Notes: generated by a model from the sequence alone, not told the origin. DNA of 61,000 nt from Chrysomallon squamiferum (GCA_012295275.1 CM022671.1:35055683-35116682); one strand, 5' to 3'. Counted from the stretch's first letter, positions 12,765 to 26,150 are shown. Numbers and translations: made by a program.

Positions 12765-12965
12765 CTCCTTTATATCATCTTGTTCTTATATCTCCTTAAA
12801 AGCATCTTGTTCTTACATCTCCTTATATCATGATTTTGTTCTTATATCTCCTTAAGAGCATCTTGTTTTTATATCTCCTTTATAATCATCTTGTTCTGAC
12901 ACACTCCTTCATTTCATCATGCTCACATCTATTCCTTTATGCCATCTCGTTCTTAAAGGCATCGT
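12765..12965 (+). repeat. Degenerate minisatellite array, right part
   Basis: Continuation of the array at 8150-8798: units such as TCTTGTTCTTATATCTCCTT with AAAAGCATC or TATATCATC spacers. Same orientation as the left part, which supports one array later split by transposon insertion. Confidence 0.75.
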
Positions 12966-13129
12966 TACAACATTTTGTACATTTTTTTCTTTTTTACAAC
13001 GGCTCGTCTGAATGACGCATTTGGCCGATGTCTCGCTAATCAGCAACAGGCTGTGTACACAGATACACCTTGTTTACTTGTTCCAGTGTCGGAGTAACAC
13101 ACATTACACTTGTTGATATTGAGGTTATC

Positions 13130-13240
13130 TGCCAGTACAGTCCTGCCAGTACAGTCCTGCCAGTACAGTCCTGCCAGTATAGTCCTGACAGTATAGTACA
13201 GTCAGTATAGTCCTGCCAGTATAATACTAAGCCAGTAAGC
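13130..13240. repeat. 14-bp minisatellite
   Basis: About seven imperfect copies of CCTGCCAGTACAGT, the later ones decaying to AGTATAGT variants. The open frame through it on the minus strand (LYWQDCTG repeats) is an artefact of the repeat. Confidence 0.8.
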
Positions 13241-14060
13241 CAAACATTAAAAGCCACGGAAGGCGTTGTATTGTTGTCTGTTAAAAGTATACATCAAACA
13301 CACATTCAGGTGAGTGAAAACATATCTGATATCCATATACGCGTCTGCCTGTAAGAAAAATAAACTTCTATTTCAGTTTAACTTGGATTAACATTACTGT
13401 TTATACATTAACTTTAAATAATAAACTTAACAATAAATAACAACACAAGTTAACATTTTAAAACTTTTATTTGACAATGTGACAGAAACACCAACATTTT
13501 TTTCTTCTTTTCTTTCTTTTTTTTTTTTTTGTAATTTTTTTAATGTTTTTTTTTTATATATATATATATATATATATATTTATTTTTTTTTTAAACATAC
13601 GCTACTCCATTTATTAACCACATATATAATACAATATGGTATTCGCCTATTTAAAAAAGAAATACCATACAATACTCAGTAATAACATTTTAAAAACATA
13701 CTCAAAATAACACAAACATACATGAATACTGATAATGCTGTAGTCGAATTAATAAAACAAAACAAAAAACAAACAAACACAACACATCCATCTTAAACTA
13801 ACATTCAATTGACACTTCAGCAAAAACTGTCTTGTTTATTATTCATTTGTGTCTGTTTTCAGTCCGCTGAGTTTTACATTTGATAGTGACCGTAATATGG
13901 ATGGTGAAAACAGAATGAATTTTTTAAGATCTCATATATATATATATTCTTTTAGAGATGTAAATTTATCTGCAACTGAACAGTTTACTTGCTTTGGCTG
14001 CAGGTGTAACTGATCCCTGGGTCAGAGTTACAATGACTGACTACACTTTTGGAGGGGGGA

Positions 14061-14099
<39 letters not shown>

Positions 14100-15968
14100 T
14101 CAAGTGCATATATGTAAAAGAAAGAACGAAAAAAACGAACGACATCATGAATATATCTTTCAGTCATAATTAATAATATACGCCATTCAGTCAATGAACT
14201 ACGTAATTCACTGAATAACATACGTCAGTCATATAATGAATACCATGTCACACAATCAGTAACATGTCATCCATTAATAAAAACACTGTCAATAACATAT
14301 ATCACCAGTGAGTAATATACGCCACGTCATAAAGTCAGTAACAATGTTTACGTCGCACTTTTAACCTGGAAACAGTTTATCAGGGGTGGGTTTAAATACA
14401 CGCTGAACGACGGCTAGTAACCTGAGTTTGAAACAGATAATATTTGTTAAACATGGTTTCTATATCTGGTCTTCAGCTTACAGAAGCAACCTGAGGCAGT
14501 GATTAAGCTGTATTCTCTAATTATTGCCAGTCAGGGCTTGTACAGCTTCCCTCAACCAGCAGCTTGTAACTCAAGAGATACGTTTTGGTTACTTTTGAGC
14601 CTCTGTACGTAATAACTGCCAGACTGGACTTCTTAAAGCTTAGGTCTTGACATCGAATATCTAAATGCCTTGTATAAATAATCATTAATTTGTATATGCT
14701 AGTGTAAGCACAGGGTCAAACCTGCGAATATTTATTAATTAATATAGTAAAGATACAAATTAAAAAAAAAATAATAATAATAATATATAATAATAATAAA
14801 TTATTGGTTGTAAACATAAATTCATCTACATCAACTTTTTTCTTCTTTATAAAGATAGAAACAGAGAAAAAAGTTTAACTTAAATTTCAATACAAATTTA
14901 TAATTACCATTTTCATTTATTATTATTATTATTATTTTAAAATTATTATATACAAGTTTCTGCTGAAATGATATCAATAATAGGTTGTATTAATGCTATT
15001 ATGATACCAGTTCATCATTGTTCTTTGGTTGTGTATGTGCGTATGTGCGGGTATATGTCACAGAGCTGCGGCAAGACAGTTTTGGCAAAGAAAGAAAGAA
15101 AAAATAATAACAAAAATAATAATAAAGAAAGAAAGAAAAAAAAAAAAACTTGGCAAGAAATTGGCATGAAAAATAACAATGGCAAACATCTTTCTTGTTC
15201 AAAATAATAATAAAAATAGTAATATAATTCACTTGAAACTCCTCACACAAAACAAATCTTAAAACATTATCACTGCTAATTACACTTAAATAAAACATTG
15301 CCTCCAGCTGAATAAAACGTCAAATTTAATAACTTATATATACATACCAATTTAACAATTGTTATCTGGACTGGATTTTAGCAAGAGATAATGAAAACTG
15401 CTGCCAAGGAGCCTACAAAGCCAAAGGGGTCTTTTGGAATTTTAGTTCCGATGGTAACATATGATGTCATCTGATACGAATTCAGTAGTACTGTTATATG
15501 ACGTCATGTAACATTAACACAATTTGTACGAACATGACTTCGACTGATTTACATAAATATAAAACAATCACAGTGCCGTTGAAAATCGATGATGTGCTTG
15601 AACAATAATAACATACAATTATCATAAATTATTTATGTGATCTAGTATAAGTGTACATCGTAAAAACTTTTAGTACTATTTTAAAACATAATAAAATAAT
15701 TTAAATATTATTCTAAATTTAGGTTGCTTTAAATAAGCACTGAGTATTGTTTTTAACAAGTTTCGAACAATAAACCGGTATCAGCGGGGTAACTGTAGAA
15801 GCTGAATGATAATTTGTATTGCCACTATAAATTAAATCATAGATTTTTATACTTTTCTTTTTTCAAACAAAATGCATTTGAATGAGGATGATCAAATTTG
15901 ATTTTAAGTTTTATTTACTTGCTACTTTTTTTCTTTCTTATATCGTATTATTATTTTGCTAATGGATT

Positions 15969-16014
<46 letters not shown>

Positions 16015-16038
16015 AATTTAAAAATTTAAAAATTAAAA

Positions 16039-16079
<41 letters not shown>

Positions 16080-16246
16080 CCCACAGAATTGCCTTGTTTG
16101 GAAAGGGATGGCTAAAAATTTAGGATCAAATTATAATGGCATAAATAATTTTTGTTATGTTTTTTTTTTTTTTTTTTTTTTTTTTTTCGACACTGGAGAA
16201 AATTGGTACTGTACTGAGTTACTGGTGGTATTTATCAGTTAAATTT
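13241..16246. other. Intergenic AT-rich DNA with simple repeats
   Basis: No exon recognised. Holds poly-T plus (TA)n at 13510-13590, an AAT run at 14061-14100, several ATT/AAT tracts near 14770-14940, (AAAT)n at 15975-16016, AAT at 16041-16075 and a T28 tract at about 16160-16187. Confidence 0.5.
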
Positions 16247-16312
16247 GTCATCGATAAGCCAGTTTTGGTAGCCATTTTTCCCCCTTCAGATCCATCACAG
16301 TGCCGCTTGTAA
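16247..16312 (-). pseudogene. Degenerate partial copy of the 17.8-19.3 kb gene
   Basis: About 65 bases match the coding strand of the gene at 18190-18260: both carry GACAAGCCAGTTTTGGCAGC-like text and ATCACAGTGCCG in the same order and orientation. On the minus strand the copy reads YKRHCD, then, after a one-base frame change, NGYQNWLIDD, against KRHCD and NGCQNWLVDDD in the gene. It stops at a poly-T tract on one side and loses similarity on the other. It could be a decayed duplication or a remnant paralogous exon. Confidence 0.6.
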
Positions 16313-16683
16313 CTTCCAGTTTAAATTTTAACGTACTATTCTATACCAAGCCATCTTCGCAGGCTAAACCACAACTCTGTGCAGTATCCTACCAAGGTAC
16401 CAGAGGAAAGATACTAATGCTATGCCACGTCGACTTTCGAAGATGGTGTCAGATGTATCCAGATGTGATGTGCGCACCGGAAAAAAGGAAAACACAAACA
16501 CAGAAGAGCTGTCAGCAACCAATGACGTGATGTCAGCTTCGTGACGTGTGAAGACGAATAATGATGGAATTCAATCTCTGTTTGTTAGCGGAGAATCCAC
16601 ACCATGACCACTCCGCCACCGGTATATCAACAAATAACTGATTAATCAATCTGATACTTCCACACTGATAACATCTACGACAT

Positions 16684-16718
<35 letters not shown>

Positions 16719-16848
16719 TTATAATAATGATAATAATAATAATTTTGAACATACGAAATATAATGAGACTTTATTTCATAATGAAAACCGTATTACTAAA
16801 TTGACCATTTATTTGATATTAATAATGATAATAATAAAATAAACGAAA

Positions 16849-16888
<40 letters not shown>

Positions 16889-17577
16889 GCATCAAAGTAA
16901 CAATACATTTTACTTGTTTTTTTTCAAGCATTAGAAGTATGCCAAATATATTTAGACTATTTTTTTAACATCACAAATGCACAACTTTAATTTAAAAAGC
17001 AAAGGAAAGTTTCATGCATTTAACAAAATTCGATAAACATATCTTAAACTAAAAAGTAAATAAACAATACAGATCGTAAAGTTATAAAGTTATAAAACAA
17101 GAGAAAAAATGTATTTATATTTGCTAATCTCTCTCTCTCTCATAATGAGTTTGGTTTATATATAAAGAATAACACAGCACATACATATTAAAGAATGTTC
17201 AATAAAAATGCATCATGGCACCCTTCATATATTTAGTTTGAATTTAAATACACAGAGTTCGCAAATTACCATCATTTCCCAAAGTTGAAAAAATAACCCA
17301 GATATTAATAATAATAATAATAATAACAACAATAATGTCTATAATTCTAAACCGGTTTCAAAACTGTCTTAAGAAATTATGTGTTTTTTTTGTTTTGTTT
17401 TGGGTTTTTTTCACAAAAAAACTTTATATTTTAATTAATATTAAAGGGACATGGTTTGTCATTATGATGAAATAATCAACATCATATGTGAATTAAAAAA
17501 GTACTAAAATAAATACACTGATGAGAAATCTTAGCAATAATTTTGCAGTGTCATCAAAATTATCTTAAAGCGATATG

Positions 17578-17616
<39 letters not shown>

Positions 17617-17762
17617 AAGAATGAATATCATTAAAGAAAGATATTATATAAATATTATGATACTACGATAATCATACAAATACCCTGACACTTGTTAGAA
17701 CGGCTACAATCTAGTGAACTGAACGACAGTATCAAATATTATAAAATATTGATGATAACACG
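16313..17762. other. Probable 3' untranslated/downstream region of the PLDLS gene
   Basis: No open coding signal. Contains AAT microsatellites (16690-16740, 16855-16885, 17310-17330) and an A33 tract near 17583. Minus-strand AATAAA hexamers (TTTATT on the plus strand) occur near 16770 and 16805, candidate poly(A) signals about 1 kb after the stop; which is used cannot be told. Confidence 0.35.
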
Positions 17763-19313
17763 TTAAACTTTGAGACTAGCCTCCACTTGAAGTTCTATCA
17801 GATCCACTAATCGCAATCTACCTTTACATTCACCTCGGTAGATGCGATTTATTTCTGTATTGCATGCTTTAAATGGTATGTCTATCCTCTCCACAAGCAC
17901 CTTGGAAATGAGGTAATCCAAAGCACACATTTTCCTGTTTGTGTGTTCGAGCTGTCCACCTTGTTTTTCTTTCATCTCGTCATCATCTTCCGCATTATCC
18001 TCTTTTTGTTCTCCCTCCTCCTTGTCAGAATCCCACACGCTGGTCTTGCTGATGAGATACGGGTTCGATCTACGAAGCAAAGAACTTAATGTCTCGCTCG
18101 AAGCTGACGGAGGCAAGATTTCGAATTTTGGCACCAGGTTGATTTCTGTCCGGTTCGCTTTGTTTAGCCTGTCTTGCTGATTTTTGTTGGTGTCATCGTC
18201 GACAAGCCAGTTTTGGCAGCCGTTTTTATCTGCTTGATCACAGTGCCGTTTGCCAGCAGATGGAGCGCTGTCGTTGTCGTCGTATTCCAAAACGTCTGAC
18301 GTGAACTGTCGCTTCAGATATTGCTTGTAACACAAACCCGCGGCTGGAGACCAGAGACCGTTCTCAGTTTGTTTGGGATAAGTTGATTCGTCTGTGGCAT
18401 CAGTGGCATACGTAACTGACAAGGACTGTTCTTCACTGGGTAAGGAAGCTAGATGGTTCCTCTGACTAGAATACCGTACATGTTCTTCCCGAGCTTCATC
18501 CTCAACCTTAGCTGCACTGTCCGCTGTGTAGGAATCTGCAGCCTGAGAGACAGAATCTGTGCTACCTACTGGAGAAGAAACCCGTTTTGAGCCAGATCCG
18601 CGAAATTTCGAAGAACTCGATTCGTAATACTTTCCTGTATCCATGCAAACAAAGGTTAATTTCTCTACATCACGATTATTTCCATGTCTCAAGCTTTTAT
18701 TAATGTTTCGTTCAATGAACGAAGTTTCATAATCTTGTCTGAAAGGTCCCCGGGGGGACGTTGAATTGTGATAATATAGAGATCGTCTGTTCGGCGATTC
18801 GCATTCATAAACAACATCAGAATATTCCCTTTCCAAAACAGGCACAAGTGGCTGTCGTATGTCGTAAGTGATACTGTTAGTGGAGGGAAAGGTGGACAAC
18901 GGAACATCCTTACTGAAACTGTTTTGAGAAACGCCTGTCATTGGAGGCGAATCTCGAACGGGAGATCGTGTTGTAGCGTTCCGTATATCTGGCACTGAGT
19001 AACGTTTATAAAGTGAAGTTGGTACGGGAGATTTCTTCAAATAGCCGCTCCAGTCCCGTTTGGTCGTTAAAATATTTTGCTCGTCTGCCGCATCTGAACC
19101 TTGTTTGACTTTATCTACGTCGACGGCGGACAACTCATCGCTGGACGGGTCTGCTTCATCTTGATTTTCACTCTCAGCCAAAGTGCACGCGCACGACTTC
19201 ACCATGCACAGTGGACTGTCGTTGCTCGGGTGTGGCTTTTTCGGACGAGTGTTCACCTTCATACTGAGATCAAGTGGTTCTTCTGAGAACCATTGTTCTT
19301 TATAAGATTCCAT
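17763..19313 (-). CDS. Unrecognised 516-aa protein with N-terminal PLDLS motif; putative transcriptional co-regulator
   Basis: An uninterrupted frame from ATG 19313 to TAA 17763. I do not recognise the family. Residues 13-17 are PLDLS followed by MK, the PxDLS peptide that docks on the co-repressor CtBP in many nuclear factors. The middle is polar, Ser-rich and probably disordered, with SP-type phosphosite-like repeats (SPVPTS, RSPVRDSPP). An acidic tract (~430-455, EEGEQKEDNAEDDDE) precedes a conserved-looking, ordered C-terminus (CALDYLISKVLVERIDIPFK ... LVDLIELQVEASL). There is no zinc finger, bHLH, bZIP or homeodomain. The exon opens with an acceptor at 19398 and stays open upstream of the ATG, but the best upstream exon (35783 and above) brings an in-frame stop without another ATG, supporting this start. 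A nuclear co-regulator role is inference from the motif and composition. Confidence 0.75.
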   Translation of the reverse strand: MESYKEQWFSEEPLDLSMKVNTRPKKPHPSNDSPLCMVKSCACTLAESENQDEADPSSDELSAVDVDKVKQGSDAADEQNILTTKRDWSGYLKKSPVPTSLYKRYSVPDIRNATTRSPVRDSPPMTGVSQNSFSKDVPLSTFPSTNSITYDIRQPLVPVLEREYSDVVYECESPNRRSLYYHNSTSPRGPFRQDYETSFIERNINKSLRHGNNRDVEKLTFVCMDTGKYYESSSSKFRGSGSKRVSSPVGSTDSVSQAADSYTADSAAKVEDEAREEHVRYSSQRNHLASLPSEEQSLSVTYATDATDESTYPKQTENGLWSPAAGLCYKQYLKRQFTSDVLEYDDNDSAPSAGKRHCDQADKNGCQNWLVDDDTNKNQQDRLNKANRTEINLVPKFEILPPSASSETLSSLLRRSNPYLISKTSVWDSDKEEGEQKEDNAEDDDEMKEKQGGQLEHTNRKMCALDYLISKVLVERIDIPFKACNTEINRIYRGECKGRLRLVDLIELQVEASLKV

Positions 19314-19397
19314 TGAACAATTGCACTGAACCCGGCACGTGGTCGTTCTGCTGCGGCGTCTCGTCTCTTCGCGTGTGAATAGATTATCTGTTCGTAT
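19314..19397 (-). other. 5' leader part of the PLDLS-gene exon, with splice acceptor
   Basis: Reading on the minus strand, TCTCTGTTTACAG precedes position 19397, a good acceptor. The 84 bases to the ATG are in frame and stop-free, so coding could extend upstream if spliced to an open exon; with the candidate exon ending at 35783 it does not. Confidence 0.55.
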
Positions 19398-19516
19398 CTG
19401 TAAACAGAGAGAAAGTCAAATTATTCTTTACATTTGCTCCAAACAATTTGTAATGAAACTAAAATATTAATTACAAATTCAAGTATGCGTAAAACAGATG
19501 ATTATTGATAGTTTAA

Positions 19517-19549
<33 letters not shown>

Positions 19550-21362
19550 ACCTTTTCTCCAACGATGCATACACATAATTTGTGGAAAAATTAAAAAATT
19601 AGTTACTGGCGGGCGTGAGCCCGGATTGTGGAAAAACCAGCAAATAAAATGATTCTCACGCGTTTTTACATGCTCTACATTTTATTTAGCAATACGACAG
19701 ATAGAATATGCATCACTGCGTATTGCTTCAATAAATAAATAAATAAATAAGTTATGTACAATTTTCAAAATATTTACGTAAAGACCAATGATAAATAATA
19801 CAGTTTAGAATCTGCAAGTGAAAATGATTTTTTTACAAACAGTGTATTTACACATTACTTAATACTTAGGCTTATCTAATTTGTAACCTTTGATGGCCAG
19901 AAATAATGATGATGGAGATGACGATGTTGATGATGATGATTATATATATAATCCGAGAAATACAGAAAAATAATAGAAACAAAAAGCAAAGAAAATATGA
20001 AACGAATAAAAAAATAAAAATAAAAATAAAACAACATCGCGAAATTTCGCACGTTCTCTCGTCTATAAAAAAATATTAGTACAGATTTTTTTTCACTCCC
20101 TGGATTTAGAATAAGCGTTGAAATGTTTATCTTTACACATTCTGTCTACATTATTTATGCTGTAAATGAAACGGTCTTGTTATGTTATAAAAAAACAGGT
20201 CTAGGATATTGCAGCCTCTGACACCTAGTTACAGCGTAACCCTCAATATTAGACACTCTAAAGTTGAAGACATTACAACGGAACATTAATTTATTCCAAT
20301 TCTTATTTACTTATTTATTTATTAAAAATACTTCAAACCAACTAAAGCTCAAACTGAGAATTACTGTTTTAAATAACAAAAAATCAGTCTTTAAGATAAT
20401 ATGACTTGCCTATTTTTTGACGTCTGATAAATATGTTATGAAATCTTTTCCCATCTTTTAGCCTTACTACAAACTTAATACATCATCAAAGATATAAATT
20501 TTGACTACATGTTTAAAATGTCAAATGTAATCACATACTTTGCTTGGCATGCTCTTTGTTCAGCAAATTAAAAAAAAAAAAATTATGATATCTTTATACA
20601 TCTATTCATGTTACATTATTGTAATTAATCTTAAAACATACGGATCGTGTCTAGTACTTTCATGTTACTACTCGTATATAAATATATGCTTTATGACAGA
20701 AGAAAAAAAAATAAAATATTGGCCTTTATTTCATACCTTCATCTGCAAAAAATAAAATAAAAGATAAAAGAAACCATATCACAACACCTGCTGGCATAGC
20801 TACCAATATTATACGGCATTTAAATATTTTGTTTAATTAATTTAAATAAAATAAATAAATAAATAAATAAACAAATAATTTAAAATAAAATACAAAAAAA
20901 ATAATGAAATTAATAATAACAACAACAACAACAAAACAATAATAATAATAATAACAACATATTAAAACAAATAAAATAAAAATAAAACGAAACAAAACAA
21001 CTAAAGAGAGACCGTGATGCTTGTCGTGTTCTCAGGAAACGTTATCAAACCTTTTTGCATGTACTGGCATTAAAACGAAGGCGGGAAAAGCAAATGCAGA
21101 CGCTAGCTGTCAGCTTGCTCGAGGGTACTAACCTATGAGATTGGAATGGCTAAAAATGTTTATCTCGAGTATCGTGTACGGTGTATATTTCTGATCGTGA
21201 TGGCATTATCCCAGTATTAATGAAAATTACCTCTGTAGAAAAAGTATCCTGTCTGGCCTTTTTAAAGGGCAAAATATAATATGGTGAACAGAAATAAACT
21301 ATTATTATTATTGCTGACGATGATCACGGTAATGATGATATTGATTATTATTATTAGTAGTA

Positions 21363-21411
<49 letters not shown>

Positions 21412-21787
21412 GTACAGTTATTGAAATTATGAAACATTAATACAAAAATACAATTTAATGCAACATTTTCGAAAATATATAGTTAAAACGTAATTAACAT
21501 TTTAATTTTGCATACTGTTTTAAAATCTGCAAAAAATCGCTATTATTTAGTTATTTATTTATTTATTAAAATGTGACGGATAAGAACACTGAAATGATCT
21601 GATAGTTATGGCTTTCATCAACACACATACTCACGCACACACCCACATTCCATACTCACGCGCACACCCACATTCCACATTCATCATTACACACAAAAAC
21701 AATTTTAGTTTTATCAGCGCGCCAGATTCGATATAATACGAATCAACTATTTACCCCGCGATACACACAGACAACCACGCACAGGGT

Positions 21788-21926
21788 CGACCTTTTGACC
21801 CCTGGAACGTGGAAGCGCACAACCGGAGTTTACCCAACAGGTGAACACCGATTCGCAATAAAAGTACAGGTGACCCCGTGGGTCAACGATTTAACGACGT
21901 TTGCAGCTAAGGTCATAGGCGGGTCA
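21788..21926. promoter_or_regulatory. Cluster of nuclear-receptor half-sites: DR2, ER3 and DR5
   Basis: Three paired elements within 140 bases. On the minus strand GGGTCA-AA-AGGTCG (21801-21788, DR2-like). At 21871-21885 TGACCC-CGT-GGGTCA (everted, 3-nt spacer). At 21910-21926 AGGTCA-TAGGC-GGGTCA (DR5, the retinoic-acid receptor type). The cluster lies about 2.5 kb above the coding exon of the minus-strand PLDLS gene, probably in its first intron. Binding is inferred from motif arrangement. Confidence 0.5.
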
Positions 21927-22092
21927 AGCGAATAGCAAAAGCCATCAAACTGGGTTTATAAATAATTCCACAGTTACACACACAAACACACACACACACA
22001 CACACGCATAAAGATACACACACAAACTTTATTCTGAATATTTTATTTCCTTTACGTTCACGTTGTTTTTTTTTTTTTTTTTTTGTTATTTG

Positions 22093-22132
<40 letters not shown>

Positions 22133-22273
22133 TTTATGAAGCTGGTCAACTAATAAAGACGTAATATTCATCGATTTATCAATCGTTTAATCAATAAAAC
22201 TTAGTCTAGGAAATCGACACTATCCAAACTATTTAACAGCTCTAGTATGATGCTGTGATTTGAATAATGAATG

Positions 22274-22274
<1 letters not shown>

Positions 22275-22314
<40 letters not shown>
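22275..22314. repeat. (AC)20 microsatellite
   Basis: Perfect dinucleotide run of about 40 bases. Confidence 0.95.
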
Positions 22315-22316
<2 letters not shown>

Positions 22317-22823
22317 TTCTTTTGTAAATAACTGACTGACGTAATTTATTCAAACATAACAATGTCCTACTTAAAATCTATTATTACATATTAGCCAATA
22401 GAACAACGTGTTACCAACGGTATTATGTCATAAGTATGACACGTGTCAGATGTCAGCTGGTTCAATAGCAATGTACTTTAGCTGTGTTCCAAAATCGGGA
22501 CACCGATGTCGGAAAGTACAACCCCAACAGAAATGATGGCTAAATTTAGAAAATATGTAACGTGTTTACGAACAGGCAGTCACGCCTCTCAAAATAAGAG
22601 AACGTTAAAATTTTATTATTACTAAATTTATTTATTTATTTTATAATTATTATTATTATTACTTCTTTTTCTTTTTGTCAGTCATTCGCAGACATCAGCA
22701 ATGTCGTAATAATGTACTCATATAAAAAATGAAATTATATTTAAGGACTTTTATATCGAACAGCGCAGAATTAAAACTTTTATTTAACTCTCTTTGTGCA
22801 TTTATATGTTCGAAACATGCAGT

Positions 22824-22872
<49 letters not shown>

Positions 22873-25090
22873 CTCATGACAATATTGTAAGTAAATAATC
22901 GAGTTCCCTGCTGTTATATTTATTGTATTAAGCACATATGTAAAATATTTAACAGTTCTGTCTTAAATGGATGACTGTCTATATTTAGTTACAAATAGAA
23001 TGTATTAATGACCAGTCATTCGGAACAATACGCATGAGTAAAGACGAACTTTTTTCTTTAATAATTTAAAAAAAAAAAAAAAATTGTTGAATGCTTGCAC
23101 TTAGATGACCGGAGTTTTAAGGAACGGATCCAGAATTTCACAAATGGGGTGAATCCGCACCCCTCATTTTATATATTTTAAACACGCACGAATAACTACG
23201 CATCGGTTAACGATCGATAGTTTGGGGATCGCTTCTAAACAGCGGCTCAAAGAGAAGAGAGATGTTTAAGGTTTGCCTTTAGCTTATAAATATTCTGTTA
23301 TCACAAAATAATGGTAGTTTTAAATAACATTAGGAAGGAAAGAATAAAAAACGAAGAGAATTATTATTTTTAATTTGTTTTTCTTTATTTTTGACAAAAT
23401 TAATAGGAAAGAGAAAATAAATAAACATGGCCTGTAACACCAATAAATATGTAAAGTTATTAATCAGATTTTATTACCGTTATTCGAAAAGATTAATATA
23501 ATAGCACAGTAGTAAAGATAAAAGTGGTAACCAGGCAACATCTGTTAGCAAAATTATAATAGTAATTAACTTCTACAGTTTTTCATATTATTACAGCAGA
23601 ATCTTTCATATAAGGTAATTCATAAAAATTTTAAAATAAATATATAAAAAGAATATAAATTACTTCTACCGTGTACCAAGTATAATTAATATTAGTGATA
23701 CAAGTAAACATAAAATCATACGAAATGTCAACATTTTCATTTGCACATGTATATTTAATAGAGCGTGTAAAATGTATAAATATTTAAGTTTATCAGGGCA
23801 TTTCTATTCATGAAAATGTGGAAGCTGATGAAGATTAATCAAAAATGTATCCACACACAAAAACGTACTCACGAGAGAGAGAGAGAGAGACTGAGTAATT
23901 CAAATAATTTTGCTCATCGATTCGTTTTCACTTTAATTTCTTTCTGCAGATTATATCCATTACAATAATAACGCATCTGCCTGTTTCAGAATCTTCGATT
24001 CACTGAGAAACTCTATCATTTTCCCCTCTTTTCCCTTTTTACGTGTGTGAACAAACGTAATCCACCATCCCTTGATTGTGTTGGTTATTACAGTTAGTCC
24101 ACGAAAGATATCGGTGAGACGAAAAAAGCTGCTCAGTCAACAGATTGTACAACGAAATATTCGTATAACTATCAATACACAACAAATACGAAATGATGAA
24201 CAACAACGATATGAAAAAAAAAAACACCCTTACCTTGCTAAATGTAAGTCGAACGAAAGAAAACAACAGTTACCAAACGATTCCCTCTCTCTCTTCTCTG
24301 GTCGCAAGGCTAACGACCTACTATAGCGAAAAACCTGTTAACAAGAGTTCAACGCCCTCGATCTTCACCGACATACTTCCGGCTTGTACCGGCTGACAGA
24401 ATATATCTGTACAACGAAGGAAAACGCGCAGTTTTCCAAAACATGTCTGTTTTAACACAATGACGTTCATCGGTCGAATTATTATTATAATTATGCGATG
24501 ATACTGAGGTTGGATAAGTCAGGAATGTGATTTTTAAACCTGAAGTTACTTTAGTCAATGTTTTTATGTAACAGCAATTACAATCAAAATGAAATATATT
24601 AAATATTTTAAATGAATTGAATCACTGTTTAAAATAAAATAAGAAATCATTAATCTTAAGTGTATGTGTGTTGCAGACCGAAAGACTAAATTATAAAAAT
24701 CATTAATCTATTAAATTAATTACTATATGGTGTGCTATATTTGCGTATTCAATTTTCAAATATTTACACCGCCTCTATCTGCTGGCTGTGTTAAAATGCT
24801 TAGTAATTTTTTTTAATACTTTCTTGTTTTGTTTTTAACTATTTATTATAACCAATAAGCAAATAAATAAATAAAAGAAATACATTTTAAAGGAAGATAT
24901 AAAAAGAAACCCATACTATCTCAGTATGGGGGAGTGAATAATAATAATAAAAGTATAATTCAACGAAATACACAAAATAAACGAATAATTTAAGAAATAT
25001 TAAACGTGCTCGGTAAATAATTTACAAAATACAAACTTCTCCTGTAAAACGTAATTTTGAAAGTGCCAAAATAAAAATCATTCCGTGCGA

Positions 25091-25091
<1 letters not shown>

Positions 25092-25124
<33 letters not shown>

Positions 25125-25156
25125 AATGAAAAAAAAAAAAAAAAAAAAAAAAAAAA
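25092..25156. repeat. Interrupted poly-A tract
   Basis: Two A runs of about 30 and 27 bases separated by a GAAATG interruption; another long A run lies at 25318-25340 and a T run at 25603-25631. Confidence 0.9.
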
Positions 25157-25603
25157 GAAAAATGAAATAAAATCCCCAAAGTAAAAGAAATGTACGTAAA
25201 TTTAAAAAATAACAACTTCAAAAATAAGTAATCTGTCAGATGGAAAGACTTATATAAAACATTATTAAAACAGTGTATATATAACAACAACGGCATATAA
25301 TTAACAAAACAACTACAAAAAAAAAAAAAAAAAAAAAAAAGAAAAAAAAGAGGAAAAATAGTAATAACTATCTGACTAACTAAATAAATAAATAAATCTG
25401 TTAAAACAAAATGATAAACAAAAAAATAAATAAATAAATAAATTATATTAAATAAAATTAAATTAAATACCACAAAACAACTTAATAACGTTAACGAAAA
25501 CTACTTTAAAAAGATGTAAACATTAAACTGATCAAATAAATAAAACATAACGAACCAACGAACCAAAACATTTCTGTTTATTTACTGCGCAACTTATTTC
25601 TTA

Positions 25604-25636
<33 letters not shown>

Positions 25637-26144
25637 TCTTTTTATATTTTATGTAACTGACATGTGACAACGTTTCAACAATATAAATTATAAAAAAAAA
25701 AAAAAAAAGACTAATGGAAAACATGACACTTATGTGACGTATATATGGACAAAAAGAAAAAAAGGAAAAAGAAAAGAAAGCCAGCCTACGCAAAAACACA
25801 GCGAAACCTCCATGACTTTAGTCGGTCACAGCGTTGTTACAAAGTTCACGGGAAATGGTTAATTGGATGCAAAACTATTCGTGCCGATTCCAGTGTGTGT
25901 ATCTATGCGTGGTTTATACGAATGACAGAATAAGAAGAAAGAATGAAAGAGTGTGAGAAGGAGAGAGAAAAAAAAAAAAAAAAAACAGATGAAGAAAGCG
26001 AGAATTAGTGACCAAAAAAATTTTATATAACTGATGAGAAAGAGAATAAAAAAGAGAAACAAATGAAAATAATATAAAATACGAGTGTTAATGATGAGAG
26101 GGAAAAGACAAAAACGCATTAAAGAAAGACAAAGAAAAACGAAA

Positions 26145-26150
<6 letters not shown>

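Noticed and set aside
25078-25473. 131-aa Phe-rich open frame, and similar Phe/Leu/Ile-rich frames elsewhere
   Set aside because: Translations of poly-T, ATT and TA tracts; no codon structure or splice context.
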